Of a stretch of DNA of 64,000 nucleotides, positions 8,884-18,433 are shown in pieces. A program made the translations under genes and the position numbers. The notes under the pieces are model-generated. The model saw only the letters and a list, made by a program, of their open reading frames with translations. It made no database searches and was not told the DNA's origin. The DNA is from Candidatus Edwardsbacteria bacterium (GTDB lineage: Bacteria > Edwardsbacteria > AC1 > EtOH8): positions 1-64,000 of the forward strand of contig JAVHLB010000001.1 of NCBI GenBank assembly GCA_031082425.1, written 5' to 3'. Every line of letters starts with the position of its first letter. Position 1 is the first letter of the stretch.

Positions 8884-10153
8884 TCAGGCCGCTTTCGTGT
8901 TGGCTGATAATGGCATATTCCCCGGTTTTCTCCGGGGACATCACCTGGGATCTTTTTCTGATGAACAGTCCGACGAATATCAGGGCCTGGATGGTGTAGG
9001 ATATGCTGGAAGCGGCGGCGGCTCCCGAAATCCCGTATTTCGGGATCAGCCAGAAGTTAAGCGGGATATTGCAGAGCAGTCCGGACGCCTTGCCCCAGAC
9101 CAGCACCTCGGGGGAACCCATCTCGGCTATCAACGGCGCCTCCAGAAATTTAGGGAGGGACAGCATTACGGTTCCCGGCAGAAGCAGAATAAACGGCCAG
9201 ACGGCGCCGCTAAAGGACTCTCCGTATAACAGCCGGATGGCGGGGCCGACCAAAAAGGCCGCTATCAAAGCCAGGCCGGAGGTGGCGGCCAAGGTCAGCA
9301 GGGCCGCCTTTTTAACAATGTCCCGGGAAAGGCCGTCGCGAGCCAGCCCCGAGAAGACCGGGGCGTAAAGCCCCCGGGGTATCATCCATAGCAACTCGGA
9401 AAGAAAGGCCGCCGTGGCGTAAAGGCCAACCTGAACATTGCCCTTCCACAAAAGGATCAGGAAGATATCCGCCCGGTAATGCAGGAAACCAAGGATCTCC
9501 CCGGCGAAGATCTTCATTCCGAACTTGAAAAAATCCGCTGTCTGCCTTAAGGACAGGGCGGCAGATCCGGGCCTTAGATGAACCCACAGGATGCCGGCCG
9601 AGATGATGAAAGCCGCCCAGTTGAGGATCACCGAGGCCAGGATCACCGCCTGAAGCTTGTTACCGAGCAGGATCAGGAAAGCCAATAATATCAAAATCCG
9701 GAATGCTTGGAAGCCGCTCCTCCACCAGTTAAAGCCCCGGAGCAGACCCAGGCCCAAAAAGATCTCCGGCAGGAAGGTCAGCCACAGGCCGGGAGGGATC
9801 AGGCTCAGTATCACCCAGCGGTTGAAGCCTCCCCAAGCCTCGGCCGGCAATCTCACCGCCGCCCCGGTGATGATCATGGCCAGGCCGCCCAGGACCAGAC
9901 TGGCCAGCAGCAGGAACAGAACCACCGAGCCCGGCTGATATTTTTTTCTGGCCAGCTGGTAGGCCCCCGAGGTCCCCAGCCCCAGTTCGGCGAACACCAC
10001 CGCCGTCTGGGGGATCAGCAGGCAGGAGACGAATATCCCCTTAAGCTCCGGTCCCAGGGCCCGGTTTATCAGGACGCTGGCAAACATCCCCACGGCCAGC
10101 ACCCCCAGGTGGCTGATCAGGGTATCCAGGCTTTGGCTAAGTAGTTTTCTCAT
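8867..10153 (-). CDS. Oligosaccharide flippase / polysaccharide biosynthesis exporter (Wzx-like)
   Basis: 428 residues with about twelve to fourteen hydrophobic segments. The N terminus LDTLISHLGVLAVGMFASVLINRALGP and the later WVILSLIPPGLWL / PLNFWLIPKYGISGAAAASSISY blocks (cores LINRALGP and IPKYGISGAA) are typical of Wzx-type MATE-like exporters that flip undecaprenyl-linked units to the periplasm. First gene of the locus in transcription order. A hairpin at 10161-10190 sits just before its start, and no clear Shine-Dalgarno is visible. Two flippases in one locus is unusual. Confidence 0.85.
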   Translation of the reverse strand: MRKLLSQSLDTLISHLGVLAVGMFASVLINRALGPELKGIFVSCLLIPQTAVVFAELGLGTSGAYQLARKKYQPGSVVLFLLLASLVLGGLAMIITGAAVRLPAEAWGGFNRWVILSLIPPGLWLTFLPEIFLGLGLLRGFNWWRSGFQAFRILILLAFLILLGNKLQAVILASVILNWAAFIISAGILWVHLRPGSAALSLRQTADFFKFGMKIFAGEILGFLHYRADIFLILLWKGNVQVGLYATAAFLSELLWMIPRGLYAPVFSGLARDGLSRDIVKKAALLTLAATSGLALIAAFLVGPAIRLLYGESFSGAVWPFILLLPGTVMLSLPKFLEAPLIAEMGSPEVLVWGKASGLLCNIPLNFWLIPKYGISGAAAASSISYTIQALIFVGLFIRKRSQVMSPEKTGEYAIISQHESGLNEIAD

Positions 10154-10160
10154 ATCAAAA

Positions 10161-10190
10161 CGACGGGGATAGATATTCTCACCCCCGTCG
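10161..10190 (-). terminator. Hairpin between coiled-coil membrane gene and flippase gene
   Basis: CGACGGGG and CCCCGTCG form an 8-base stem around a 14-base loop, followed on the minus strand by TTTT. It likely ends transcription from the genes to the right (10.2 kb and up) and so isolates the polysaccharide locus. It lies 8 bases from the flippase ATG, so it could alternatively act on its translation. Confidence 0.55.
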
Positions 10191-10215
10191 CATTGGTCTC
10201 CCGATTTTCAAATTT

Positions 10216-11340
10216 TCAGCTGCCCATCTTTTGGTTGAGTTCCAGCTCCTCTTTCCGGCGGGCTTCGATCCTCTCGGCGATCTCCTGCTCTTCCTTCTGC
10301 CGTTTTTCGATTCGGCGGTCCAGGTCTATCACCTTTTTACGGATCAATTCTATCTTCTGGGCCAGCTTGACCTCCTCCTGCTTGTGGGTCGAAATCTTGG
10401 CAGCCAGCTCCTTCTCCTCGCTGGTCAGGGCGGCCTGGCGTTCCAAAGGATTGGCCTCCAGTATCTTCTTGCGTTTCTCGATGTGATCGGCCTGCTCCGC
10501 AGCCTCTTTCTTCAGGCCTTCGAGCTTGTATGTCTCCTCGAACTGCTGTTTCTTCATCTCTTCGATCTGCTGTTCCATGGCCGTCTGCTGGCTCTGCAAC
10601 TGCTCGGACTGGGCCAGCTGCTGCTTGGCAGCCGCCAGCTTGGCCGATACGGCCGATTCCTCGGCTTTGAGGGCGCTCAGCTTGGCATCGCTCACCGCCG
10701 CCCCGCCGGGCCCGGCCTTGAGGCCGGCCAGTTCTTTGGATTTAGCTGAGACCAGCACCACCGGTGCGGCGATGCCTATTATCATGGCTATCAGTCCGAT
10801 GATCATCAGCAGGTTTTTGCCGCCGCCGCCGCCGCCCTTGGCCGCCGGGATCTCCACCACCATCCGCAGGCCGCCGATGATGGTCTTCATGGAGATTATC
10901 GGGGTGGCCACCCAGACGCTGCCGGCGGAGAGTTCATTGACGGTGAACTTCTCTCCGGCGTCCGGCTTCATCCCGGACGGGACCTGGTAGGTTTTTTCTA
11001 TCTCGTCCTCCTTGGCGGAATACACTACCATCCGCTTGTCGTCCAGCACCCAGATGTCCTTGATCTCGGGAAAATCAGCCCTGATGTCCTTGACCACCTT
11101 GTCCAGAAAGAACTGGCGCTCCATGGCGTCCTCGTAATCCAGGATCCCCCTGGCCGACAGCCGGGCCACGGATTTGGCCAGCACCTCAAGCTGTTTATCC
11201 CGCTGTTCGTTCCCGGCACCGGCACTGGAGCCCGGCCAGATGGCCACCGACATCCCGGTGACGCCGCCCACCGTCAAGACCGCAATCACCGCCAGAGTGA
11301 TCATCAAGCCGTTCAAATTAACAGCGTTTTTATCCGCCAT
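10216..11340 (-). CDS. Membrane-anchored sensor-like protein with long C-terminal coiled coil
   Basis: 374 residues from ATG 11340, chosen because a GGAGGG site lies five bases before it (an upstream in-frame ATG at 11361 lacks one). Residues ~12-36 form one membrane helix; ~40-155 look like an extracytoplasmic PDC/Cache-type domain (FPEIKDIWVLDDKRMVVYSA and GSVWVATPII...GLRMVVEIP with strand-rich pattern); a Gly run and a second helix (NLLMIIGLIAMIIGIAAPVV) follow; the rest (~200-374) is Gln/Glu/Lys-rich coiled coil. It resembles a chemoreceptor-like layout without a recognisable signalling tip. Function unknown. The 51-base spacing from the BatA/VWA gene suggests one transcript. Confidence 0.7.
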   Translation of the reverse strand: MADKNAVNLNGLMITLAVIAVLTVGGVTGMSVAIWPGSSAGAGNEQRDKQLEVLAKSVARLSARGILDYEDAMERQFFLDKVVKDIRADFPEIKDIWVLDDKRMVVYSAKEDEIEKTYQVPSGMKPDAGEKFTVNELSAGSVWVATPIISMKTIIGGLRMVVEIPAAKGGGGGGKNLLMIIGLIAMIIGIAAPVVLVSAKSKELAGLKAGPGGAAVSDAKLSALKAEESAVSAKLAAAKQQLAQSEQLQSQQTAMEQQIEEMKKQQFEETYKLEGLKKEAAEQADHIEKRKKILEANPLERQAALTSEEKELAAKISTHKQEEVKLAQKIELIRKKVIDLDRRIEKRQKEEQEIAERIEARRKEELELNQKMGS

Positions 11341-11391
11341 AGCCCCCTCCATATAAACCATTGTTAGACTATATATTTACCATATTTTCCA

Positions 11392-13341
11392 CTATGTTGT
11401 CAATGGCTTTTTAAGAAATATTTTAAGTTTGCTTCTTAACACCAGTTCCATCATCAGGAAAAGCCCGGTCAGGAACAATGTGATGTTGTTCAATCCCCTT
11501 TGGCCGGCCGGCCCCTTTTCGGGGGATAGCTGACGGCTCCATTGGTTTTTTCCCATGATCCTGGCTAAGCTTTCATCCTCAAGGATGGTAAGGTCGGATT
11601 CATCAGGGGGGATGTTCACCGCCAGGGTTTGGCCTAAATCATTTTTTAGCACCGAATAAAACCCGGCTTTCTCCAGCAGCCATTTGACCCTTCCCTGGAC
11701 GTCCGGAAGGCCGAGAACCTTTTTGCCGTCCGGGGCGGTCGGTTCCGATATGTCGGCGGCGGACAAAAACTGGCCGGTGAGATAGCCGTGGCCGGCAGAT
11801 CTTATCAGCCCCCGGCAGGTCTGGTTCAACAGGGCCAAAAAGGCCGGGTGGAAACCGATGTCGGTCATCCCGGGATCGGTCCCGAACAGCCACAGGCCGG
11901 CTTTGCCCGACCCCTGATCGATGATCACCAAGCCCGGGAACTTACGTCCGATGGTAAGCAGGGCCGGAAGCCTGGCCGGCATCCGCCAATATTTGTATAC
12001 CGTGATGTGCCTAAGGTCCCTGGCACTGATGTCCTGAAAATAATCCCCCGAGCCAAACTCCAGGGCCCCCGGCAGGGGATCCTCCGATATTCCGGTTATC
12101 CGCATCCCCGGGGACAGGCTTGATAAAAGACGATTGTAATCATCGATGCCGGCCTTTTCCGGCGGAATGAACAAAAGGCCTGCTCCGTTCTTCACTGCTT
12201 CTAAAAGATTGCTTTTCCTGTCCGTTATTGCTAGTCCCGCAGCGACGATCAGATCCGAAGCAGCGATGGCCTCGGGAGTGGGCCGGCTTTCTGTTTTCAA
12301 TTGATACCCGGCACCTGACAAAGCCGTAAAGGCCTGTTTCAAAATGCCGCTGCCCTCGGTTATCAGCAGGACCTTGATGCTGTCGTTGTTGCCGGAGGGA
12401 AGATAGTATCTGTCATCCAGCGGCATATCATCACCCGAGCACTCCAGAAAGCTTGGCCCCCGGCCGTCCCAGCCCAGGCCGGCCGAGAAATATCCGGCGG
12501 AATCGGGGTCGATCCGGGTTTTATGGACGGTCCGGCCATCCTTGACCAGGCTCAGGCTATGCTCCAGGCCCGGAGCTGTTTTTCCTTGGATGATCAGTCT
12601 CTTTTTGAGGGAATAGAACCTCACGCTGCGCCATTCCAGGTTTTTGCCGTTCATTTCCCCGCCTGACAACACCAGGTCCAGATGGGTCTTTGATTTAAGG
12701 GCCGGAAGAGGCGAAACATTATCGCCGAAACAATTTTTCCGAAGGTCGGAAAAAATCAATGTTGATGCCCCGGTCCTTCCGGCATAGAACAGAAGGTCGT
12801 CGGCCTTTAGAACAGCCCCGGCCAGATCGGTCCCCAGATCGGTCTGCCCGATGGATCTTATCTGCCTGGCCGCTTCGGCCGGATCCGCCAGGCCGCATAA
12901 TATTTTATTCCCCTGCGAGCCGCAGATAACCGCCACCCGGCTGTCCGGGCTCAGGGTGGAGACCGTCTTGAGGGCCGAGGATCGGACCCGTGACAATAAA
13001 CTGCTGTCGCCTTCGATGGTCGACATGCTGGCCGAATTGTCGATGACCATCGCCAGGAACGTCTCCCGGGGCGCCATCCATGACGGCAGGTCGGCCTTCA
13101 CCGACGGTCCCGCCATCAAAAGGACCAGCAACAGCAGGATGATGGTTCGGACCAGCAGCAGCAGCCATTCTTGGAGCCGGCTTCTTTTCCAGGTTTTGGT
13201 ATGAGTGGATCTCAAAAGAATGATGCTGGGAAAGGGGATCACTTTGGCCTTATTGTGCCAAAGCAGATGGATCACCAGCGGCATGGCGGCCAGAGGCAGG
13301 AAGAACAATGCGGCGGGATTTTGGAAGGAGATGAAATTCAT
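11392..13341 (-). CDS. BatA/VWA domain membrane protein
   Basis: 649 residues. The N terminus (FQNPAALFFLPLAAMPLVIH, then FPSIILLRS) is the BatA N-terminal domain with two membrane helices; residues ~90-250 form a von Willebrand A domain with VIDNSASMS as the DxSxS MIDAS metal site. The middle includes a GATase-like stretch, and a last helix lies near residue 630 before a short basic tail. BatA-type proteins occur in aerotolerance/MoxR-type clusters and in Bacteroidetes-like genomes, probably as periplasmic scaffolds. A DUF58 gene, a usual partner, is at 33.9 kb but not adjacent here, and no MoxR ATPase is seen. Confidence 0.8.
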   Translation of the reverse strand: MNFISFQNPAALFFLPLAAMPLVIHLLWHNKAKVIPFPSIILLRSTHTKTWKRSRLQEWLLLLVRTIILLLLVLLMAGPSVKADLPSWMAPRETFLAMVIDNSASMSTIEGDSSLLSRVRSSALKTVSTLSPDSRVAVICGSQGNKILCGLADPAEAARQIRSIGQTDLGTDLAGAVLKADDLLFYAGRTGASTLIFSDLRKNCFGDNVSPLPALKSKTHLDLVLSGGEMNGKNLEWRSVRFYSLKKRLIIQGKTAPGLEHSLSLVKDGRTVHKTRIDPDSAGYFSAGLGWDGRGPSFLECSGDDMPLDDRYYLPSGNNDSIKVLLITEGSGILKQAFTALSGAGYQLKTESRPTPEAIAASDLIVAAGLAITDRKSNLLEAVKNGAGLLFIPPEKAGIDDYNRLLSSLSPGMRITGISEDPLPGALEFGSGDYFQDISARDLRHITVYKYWRMPARLPALLTIGRKFPGLVIIDQGSGKAGLWLFGTDPGMTDIGFHPAFLALLNQTCRGLIRSAGHGYLTGQFLSAADISEPTAPDGKKVLGLPDVQGRVKWLLEKAGFYSVLKNDLGQTLAVNIPPDESDLTILEDESLARIMGKNQWSRQLSPEKGPAGQRGLNNITLFLTGLFLMMELVLRSKLKIFLKKPLTT

Positions 13342-13365
13342 ATCAGCTCAATCGGTCCGAGGGGA

Positions 13366-14163
13366 TCAGCATTCCCGGATCTTTCCGCTCCAGAAGTGGT
13401 CCAGCGGGCCGAAGCCGTGGCCGATGCCGACCGAATTCTTGATGCAGCCGGTGACATACTTTTTGGCTTCGTCGATGGCCGGCTCCATCTTCAGCCCGCG
13501 GGCCAGGCAGGCGGTGATGGCCGCCGAATAGGTGCAGCCGGTGCCGTGGGTGTTGGAGGTGTCGATCCTTTCGCTCTCGTAGGTTTTAAAAATCCGGCCG
13601 TCGAAGTACAGGTCGGTGGCCCGTCCCGGCAGGTGCCCGCCCTTGATCAGAACGGCCCTGGGGCCCAGCATCGAGATCTTCAGGGCCGCCTCCTTCATCT
13701 GTTCCAGATTTTCGATCTTCTTCATCCTCGACAGCTTTTGGGCTTCGTCGATGTTGGGCGTCAGCAGGTTGGCAAGCGGAAGCAGGCAGGCCACCAGGGC
13801 CTCCTCGGCCTCGGCCTTAAGCAGGAGGTGGCCGCCCTTGGCCACCATCACCGGGTCCACCACCAGCGGCGATATCTTGTATTTCTTGATCTCATGCGAC
13901 ACCTGCTCGATTATCTGGCTGTTGTAGAGCATCCCGGTCTTGGCCGCCTGGCAGCCGATGTCCTTCATCAGCACGAACAATTGCTTGGCGATGAACTTCG
14001 GCTCCTGCTCGGCCACTCCGAACACCCCCTGGGTGTTCTGGGCGGTCAGGGCGGTGATGACGTTGATGCCGTAGACCCCGAAGGCGGCGAAGGTCTTGAG
14101 GTCGGCCTGGATGCCGGCCCCGCTGCCGGAGTCGGAGCCGGCGATGGTCAGAGCCACTTTCAT
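13366..14163 (-). CDS. thiD: Hydroxymethylpyrimidine/phosphomethylpyrimidine kinase
   Basis: 265 residues, normal for ThiD. It phosphorylates HMP and HMP-P in thiamine synthesis (ribokinase fold, cytoplasm). The N terminus ALTIAGSDSGSGAGIQADLK is the classical ThiD opening; VVDPVMVAKGGHLLL and DTSNTHGTGCTYSAAIT (anion hole with catalytic Asp in the HGTGCT motif region) confirm it. It overlaps the PHP phosphatase gene by 4 bases (ATGA). No other thiamine genes and no TPP riboswitch sequence are visible nearby. Confidence 0.95.
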   Translation of the reverse strand: MKVALTIAGSDSGSGAGIQADLKTFAAFGVYGINVITALTAQNTQGVFGVAEQEPKFIAKQLFVLMKDIGCQAAKTGMLYNSQIIEQVSHEIKKYKISPLVVDPVMVAKGGHLLLKAEAEEALVACLLPLANLLTPNIDEAQKLSRMKKIENLEQMKEAALKISMLGPRAVLIKGGHLPGRATDLYFDGRIFKTYESERIDTSNTHGTGCTYSAAITACLARGLKMEPAIDEAKKYVTGCIKNSVGIGHGFGPLDHFWSGKIREC

Positions 14164-14960
14164 TTCTTGTTGAGCCCTTTCAGTTCGGGAATTTTAGTTA
14201 AGATATCAGTGAAGCCGTGGGCGATATGCTCCGCCTGGTGGGCGTCGCTGCCCAGGGTAAGGCGGGTGCCGCCCATCTTGAGATACTCCATCACTGCCGG
14301 CAGTCCGGGGTAGGTTTCCTGGGGGTCGTGCCGCAGGCCCGAGGTGTTGATCTCCACCATCAGGTCGCGCTGCACCGCCCGCTCCAGGATCTTTTTGATG
14401 GGCCGCTGATATTTCTGCCAGGACATGGCGCCATAATGCTTGAAGCCGTATTTCTTACACAGGTCCAGGTGCCCCAGGCAGTCGAACAGCCGGCTGTCCA
14501 CCAGCTTCAGCACCTCCTGGAAATACGCCCCGTAGGCCTGCTCCTCCTCCATCCGCCCGAAGTATTTTTGGGCCAGCTCCGGCCAGGAGACATCGTCCAA
14601 CCCCACCATGTGCACCGAGCCCATCACGAAATCGAACTTGTGGGAGTTGATGAATTTTTCGATCTGGTCGCGGTACTGCGGCTGGTAGGTGATCTCCACC
14701 CCCTTGTAGATCTTGAGGTGCTTCCCGGACAGCACCCGGCAGTCGGCCAGGCTGGACTCGACGGCCTTGTCGTTGTAAACCCCATAGCCCTGGTCGGAGG
14801 GATCGAAATCCACATGCTCGGTGAAGACCAGCGCCTTGAGGCCCAGCTCCATGGCCCGCCGGCAGGCCGCGGCCGGCTCCATTTTGGAGTCGCAGGAATG
14901 CCTGCTGTGCAGGTGGGTGTCTATGGCGCCTATCTGATATTTTAATATTTCAGGATTCAT
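14160..14960 (-). CDS. PHP-family phosphatase (histidinol-phosphatase HisJ-like)
   Basis: 266 residues. DTHLHSRHSCDSKM at residues ~14-27 carries the HxH metal pair of PHP enzymes; FTEHVDFDPSD, KGVEITYQP, MGSVHMVG and LTLGSDAHQAEH supply the remaining metal ligands in HisJ-like order. HisJ hydrolyses L-histidinol phosphate in histidine synthesis, but PHP proteins also act on other phosphates; no his genes are adjacent. Coupled to thiD by overlap. Start ATG at 14960. Confidence 0.8.
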   Translation of the reverse strand: MNPEILKYQIGAIDTHLHSRHSCDSKMEPAAACRRAMELGLKALVFTEHVDFDPSDQGYGVYNDKAVESSLADCRVLSGKHLKIYKGVEITYQPQYRDQIEKFINSHKFDFVMGSVHMVGLDDVSWPELAQKYFGRMEEEQAYGAYFQEVLKLVDSRLFDCLGHLDLCKKYGFKHYGAMSWQKYQRPIKKILERAVQRDLMVEINTSGLRHDPQETYPGLPAVMEYLKMGGTRLTLGSDAHQAEHIAHGFTDILTKIPELKGLNKK

Positions 14961-14983
14961 AATGATTTAAAGTAAAGTAACTT

Positions 14984-15766
14984 TTAGACTTTTAACCCGG
15001 CGGCGGTCATGTCCTCATCGCTGACGGCCTTCATACCCAGCCATAGGTAGGAGGCGGCCATCAGGTAGTAAAGGATGAAAAAATACGGAAAATCAATCCC
15101 GCTCAGGCTCAGCAGGGCGTCAAGAATGATCCCCAGCGACAGCGCCCGGAGGGACAGCTTGTAAACATCGCCGAAGGGCAGGTTCATCCGCAGGATGGCC
15201 TTGAAGTTCATGCCCAGTCCGGCAATGAACAGCGCGCTGAGCAGTTTCCCGGACAGGTAGATGATCATCCAGAAGGCCGCCATGAAAAAGCCCAGCATCC
15301 CCCGGTTCGACAGGGCGGCCAGGATCTCCTTCTTGTCCACTTTCAGGTCGCCGTAATCCTTGAAGAAAAGCTCCCGCTTCTGTCCCTCGCCCCCGCTGAT
15401 CACCACCCGGTCGGCATACAGCAGGATGCCCCGGGGGAATCCGGCCAGCAGGCTGTCGTTGAAATTGCTTTTGGCGCCCAGTACCAGAATGAGATCCCCC
15501 TCCTTGCGATAGACCGCGGTGGTCTCCGGACTGGTGGAAAACATCCCCTTGGCCAGGGCGAAATCCGGGGCCTGGCCGGTCAGCCAGGCGGCCAGATCGT
15601 CGGCGTCGACATTGAAGGTCTTCCAGGGCCGGATGAAGCTGATGGACCCGAACACCAGACATAAAAAAAGCAGATAGCCCAGGGTCCGTAAAAATCTCTG
15701 CTGGCGGAAAAATCCGTAGGCCTTGAAATTTGAAACGCTGTTGATCAGCTCCCCGAATAGTTGCAT
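14984..15766 (-). CDS. DUF1189-family membrane protein
   Basis: 260 residues with an N-terminal helix (residues ~30-46), a soluble extracytoplasmic region (~50-150) and four hydrophobic segments in the C-terminal half. The N-terminal SVSNFKAYGFFRQQRFLRTL and the overall layout match the DUF1189 family of Gram-positive and candidate-phylum membrane proteins of unknown role. It lies 23 bases upstream of the PHP gene in the same direction. No catalytic motif seen. Confidence 0.65.
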   Translation of the reverse strand: MQLFGELINSVSNFKAYGFFRQQRFLRTLGYLLFLCLVFGSISFIRPWKTFNVDADDLAAWLTGQAPDFALAKGMFSTSPETTAVYRKEGDLILVLGAKSNFNDSLLAGFPRGILLYADRVVISGGEGQKRELFFKDYGDLKVDKKEILAALSNRGMLGFFMAAFWMIIYLSGKLLSALFIAGLGMNFKAILRMNLPFGDVYKLSLRALSLGIILDALLSLSGIDFPYFFILYYLMAASYLWLGMKAVSDEDMTAAGLKV

Positions 15767-15833
15767 GTTATTCCCGAAGTTGAAATTGAAAGCTTATTCT
15801 ATCAGAAATCACCCGGTTTGGCAATTGCCAACA

Positions 15834-16634
15834 TCACTCCTTGACCGCCTTGATGGAGAACATCAACGGGATGGTGTTCTTTTGGTCCTTCAGCCGCCAG
15901 TACCCGTCCCTTCCCTTCTTCATGTCCCGGTAATAATTCCAGACGGTAAAAGGGTACTCCTCCATCCGCTCTATCCGCAGGCCGTTGCTGACCAGGGCGT
16001 TGATGACATCGCTCAAGGGGTAGGGCCACTCGTAGGACTTGTGGATGAAACTTGATCTCCGGTCGGCGTAGCTGCCTTTGCAGATCTCCATGATGGGCTG
16101 CTTGCCTTTGAAATAGGGATAGGAGACCTTCTTGTAATCTTCGTCGAACAATATCATGAAGGGATGGAACTCGGATATGAAGAAGGTCCCGCCCTTTTTC
16201 AGAAAGCCCGAAATGGCCCGGCCCCATTTGTCCAGGTCCGACAGCCAGCACAGCACCCCGTAGGAGGTGAAGACGATGTCGAATTTTTTATGGAGTTTCT
16301 GGGGCAGCTCATAGACGTCGGAATGGATGAATTCGACATCCAGGCCCAGGCGGGCGTTCAGGTCTTTGGCCAGGACGATGGCCTTGGGCGAGAAATCCAC
16401 CCCGGTGGCCCTGGCTCCCAGCCGGGCCCAGGACAGGGTGTCCAGCCCGAAGTGGCACTGCAGGTGCAACAGGCTTTTGCCCTTCACATTGCCCAGAGCC
16501 TTCAGTTCGATGGGATACAGTGCCCTCCGCCCTTTCAAGAATCCCTCCACGTCGTATTCCCGGGTCTGGTAGTTGATCTCGGCCCAGTTGTCCCACAGCT
16601 CCCGGTTGTTGGCATAATATTTCGCAGCTTTCAT
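15834..16634 (-). CDS. Class I SAM-dependent methyltransferase
   Basis: 266 residues. LLHLQCHFGLDTLSWARLGA is a motif I variant (CHFGLDT rather than GxGxG) well known in a group of UbiE/small-molecule methyltransferases; VDFSPKAIVLA is the acidic strand and FDIVFTSYGVLCWLSDL motif post-I/IV. The substrate is unknown. It stands alone with 67 bases to the DUF1189 gene. The C-terminal EYPFTVWNYYRDMKKGRDGY is typical of this group, which often methylates small carboxylic acids or metabolites. Confidence 0.85.
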   Translation of the reverse strand: MKAAKYYANNRELWDNWAEINYQTREYDVEGFLKGRRALYPIELKALGNVKGKSLLHLQCHFGLDTLSWARLGARATGVDFSPKAIVLAKDLNARLGLDVEFIHSDVYELPQKLHKKFDIVFTSYGVLCWLSDLDKWGRAISGFLKKGGTFFISEFHPFMILFDEDYKKVSYPYFKGKQPIMEICKGSYADRRSSFIHKSYEWPYPLSDVINALVSNGLRIERMEEYPFTVWNYYRDMKKGRDGYWRLKDQKNTIPLMFSIKAVKE

Positions 16635-16674
16635 TTTCCTTGTCTTCTTTTAAAATAAGTCATGGGAGTTGAAG

Positions 16675-18426
16675 TCATCTTGCTTGCAGCATCTCCAGCA
16701 CCCGGTGGTCCTCCTTCAGTCCGCTCTTTACCGCAGCACGATAATACTCCAAAGCCCGGGCCTGGTCGCCCAGCGAATAGAACAGAAAGGACAGATGATA
16801 CAGGTTCTTGCTGTCAACCGGTGAGATTTGGTGGGCCTGGAGCAGGTATCTCTGGGCTTTGGCCCAGTCGCCTTTCGTCAGGTAGAGATATCCCAGATTA
16901 TCCGCCGCCTCGGCTTGGTCCGGCCCCAGTTCGACGGCTTTAAGAAATTCGGACTCGGCCAGATCGGGCCTTCCGGCGTTGAGATAGACCAACCCCAGGG
17001 TGTTGTGCATCCCGGCGTTGCCGGGCTCCCGGTTCAAAAGATCCAGGGCCAGCTGCTCGGCCTTCCGGTATTCCCCTTTATTGAGATACAGCAGGCAGAG
17101 ATCGTTGTAGGCGGTATAATGTTTGGGATTGAGTCCGAAGGCGGTGATGAATTCCTTCTCGGCCAGATCCGCTTTCCCCAGATTGGCGTAACTGCGCCCC
17201 AGGATGGTATGGGCCACGTAGGAATGGGGCGAGACCTCGGCGGTCTTCTTCCAGTGGGCCAGGCCGCTTCGGAAACTGCGGCTGTAGGAAATATTGATCC
17301 CGGCAAAAAAGATGAAGATCAAAACCATGACGATCCGGACTACCGGGACCGGCATCGGTCTCAGCTTGCCGGGATCCAGTTGCAGCAGCATGATGGCGAA
17401 ACCTATCAGCGGCAGGTACAGCCGGTGCTCGGCGAAGTTGGCGTAGGTGGTGTTGCCTAAAAACGTTGGAGCCAGAAACAGCAGAAACCAAAATATTCCA
17501 AACAGAAACAGCTTTTTATCTTTTATCTTAAGATAGAATATCACTGCCAATAACACGAACAGCCCGGCTATTCCATAAGCCACCGGCAGGTCGGCCGGAA
17601 TGGGATCGCCTGATAGGTTTACGGGCAGGAATATTTTGCCGATATAGCTGATAAATCCGATCAGGCTTTCCCGAAAGGTGTTCAACCTGGCATCGGTCAG
17701 GCCGGGCTCCCCGCTCAAGGCCGATGTCCTTAACAGCAGGTAGGCCGCCGCCGCCGTTATCCAGCCGATCAATGAAAGAAAGGCCTTTTTATCGAATAGC
17801 TTCTTGCCTTTCTCCCTGTGCAGCAATGAATATAAGACAAGCAATGCCGGCAGCAAAATGGCTGTCTCCTTGGTCAGCAGGGCCAAGAAGAATGAAATGA
17901 TATGCAGCAGGGCCCAGAGAATGCGCCCACCCCGCCGGTAATTCAAAAAGCAGAGGGATGCCAGCAGGACAAATACTGTCAATAGCGAATCATTGCGGCC
18001 CGGGATCCAGGCCACCGCCTGGATCAGCACCGGATGGATGGCAAACAACAGCGCCGCTACCAGGGCCGCAGTTTTCTCTGTTTTGATGGTTTTGAGGAAC
18101 AGATAAAGCAGGCAGCAGGCCAGCAGGTGGATCAGGATATTTCCCAGATGAAATATGAACGGCCGGGTGCCGCCGATCAAAGTATCGGCCATAAAGGACA
18201 GGGTCAGCGCCGGCCGGTAGTAGATACCCTTGTTCCCCCAGACCACATCGGTGGCGAAGGCCTTCAAGATATTGGCCGGATCCTTCAGAAAATGGGCCTT
18301 CTCCACCAGCAGCTCCACATCATCATGACTGCTGAAATCGAAGAAAATCGTCTGGCCGTAGATGGCTATGATCAGCAGTGATATCAGCAGATATGGAAAA
18401 ATGCGATGTTGATATATTTTATTCAT
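16675..18426 (-). CDS. GT-C-like membrane protein with C-terminal TPR repeats
   Basis: 583 residues. About ten membrane helices in residues 1-370 followed by five to six tetratricopeptide repeats (AHTILGRSYANLGKADLAEK, HNTLGLVYLNAGRPDLAE, ADNLGYLYLTKGDWAKAQ). The first extracytoplasmic loop has SSHDDVELL with paired acidic residues, and IPGRNDSLLTVFVLLAS follows helix 3-4, as in TMTC/DUF1736-like O-mannosyltransferases and PMT-like GT-C enzymes. It may therefore glycosylate exported proteins using a lipid-linked sugar. Paralogue of the adjacent gene (8-base spacing), together probably one transcript. Confidence 0.75.
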   Translation of the reverse strand: MNKIYQHRIFPYLLISLLIIAIYGQTIFFDFSSHDDVELLVEKAHFLKDPANILKAFATDVVWGNKGIYYRPALTLSFMADTLIGGTRPFIFHLGNILIHLLACCLLYLFLKTIKTEKTAALVAALLFAIHPVLIQAVAWIPGRNDSLLTVFVLLASLCFLNYRRGGRILWALLHIISFFLALLTKETAILLPALLVLYSLLHREKGKKLFDKKAFLSLIGWITAAAAYLLLRTSALSGEPGLTDARLNTFRESLIGFISYIGKIFLPVNLSGDPIPADLPVAYGIAGLFVLLAVIFYLKIKDKKLFLFGIFWFLLFLAPTFLGNTTYANFAEHRLYLPLIGFAIMLLQLDPGKLRPMPVPVVRIVMVLIFIFFAGINISYSRSFRSGLAHWKKTAEVSPHSYVAHTILGRSYANLGKADLAEKEFITAFGLNPKHYTAYNDLCLLYLNKGEYRKAEQLALDLLNREPGNAGMHNTLGLVYLNAGRPDLAESEFLKAVELGPDQAEAADNLGYLYLTKGDWAKAQRYLLQAHQISPVDSKNLYHLSFLFYSLGDQARALEYYRAAVKSGLKEDHRVLEMLQAR

Positions 18427-18433
18427 AGCTACT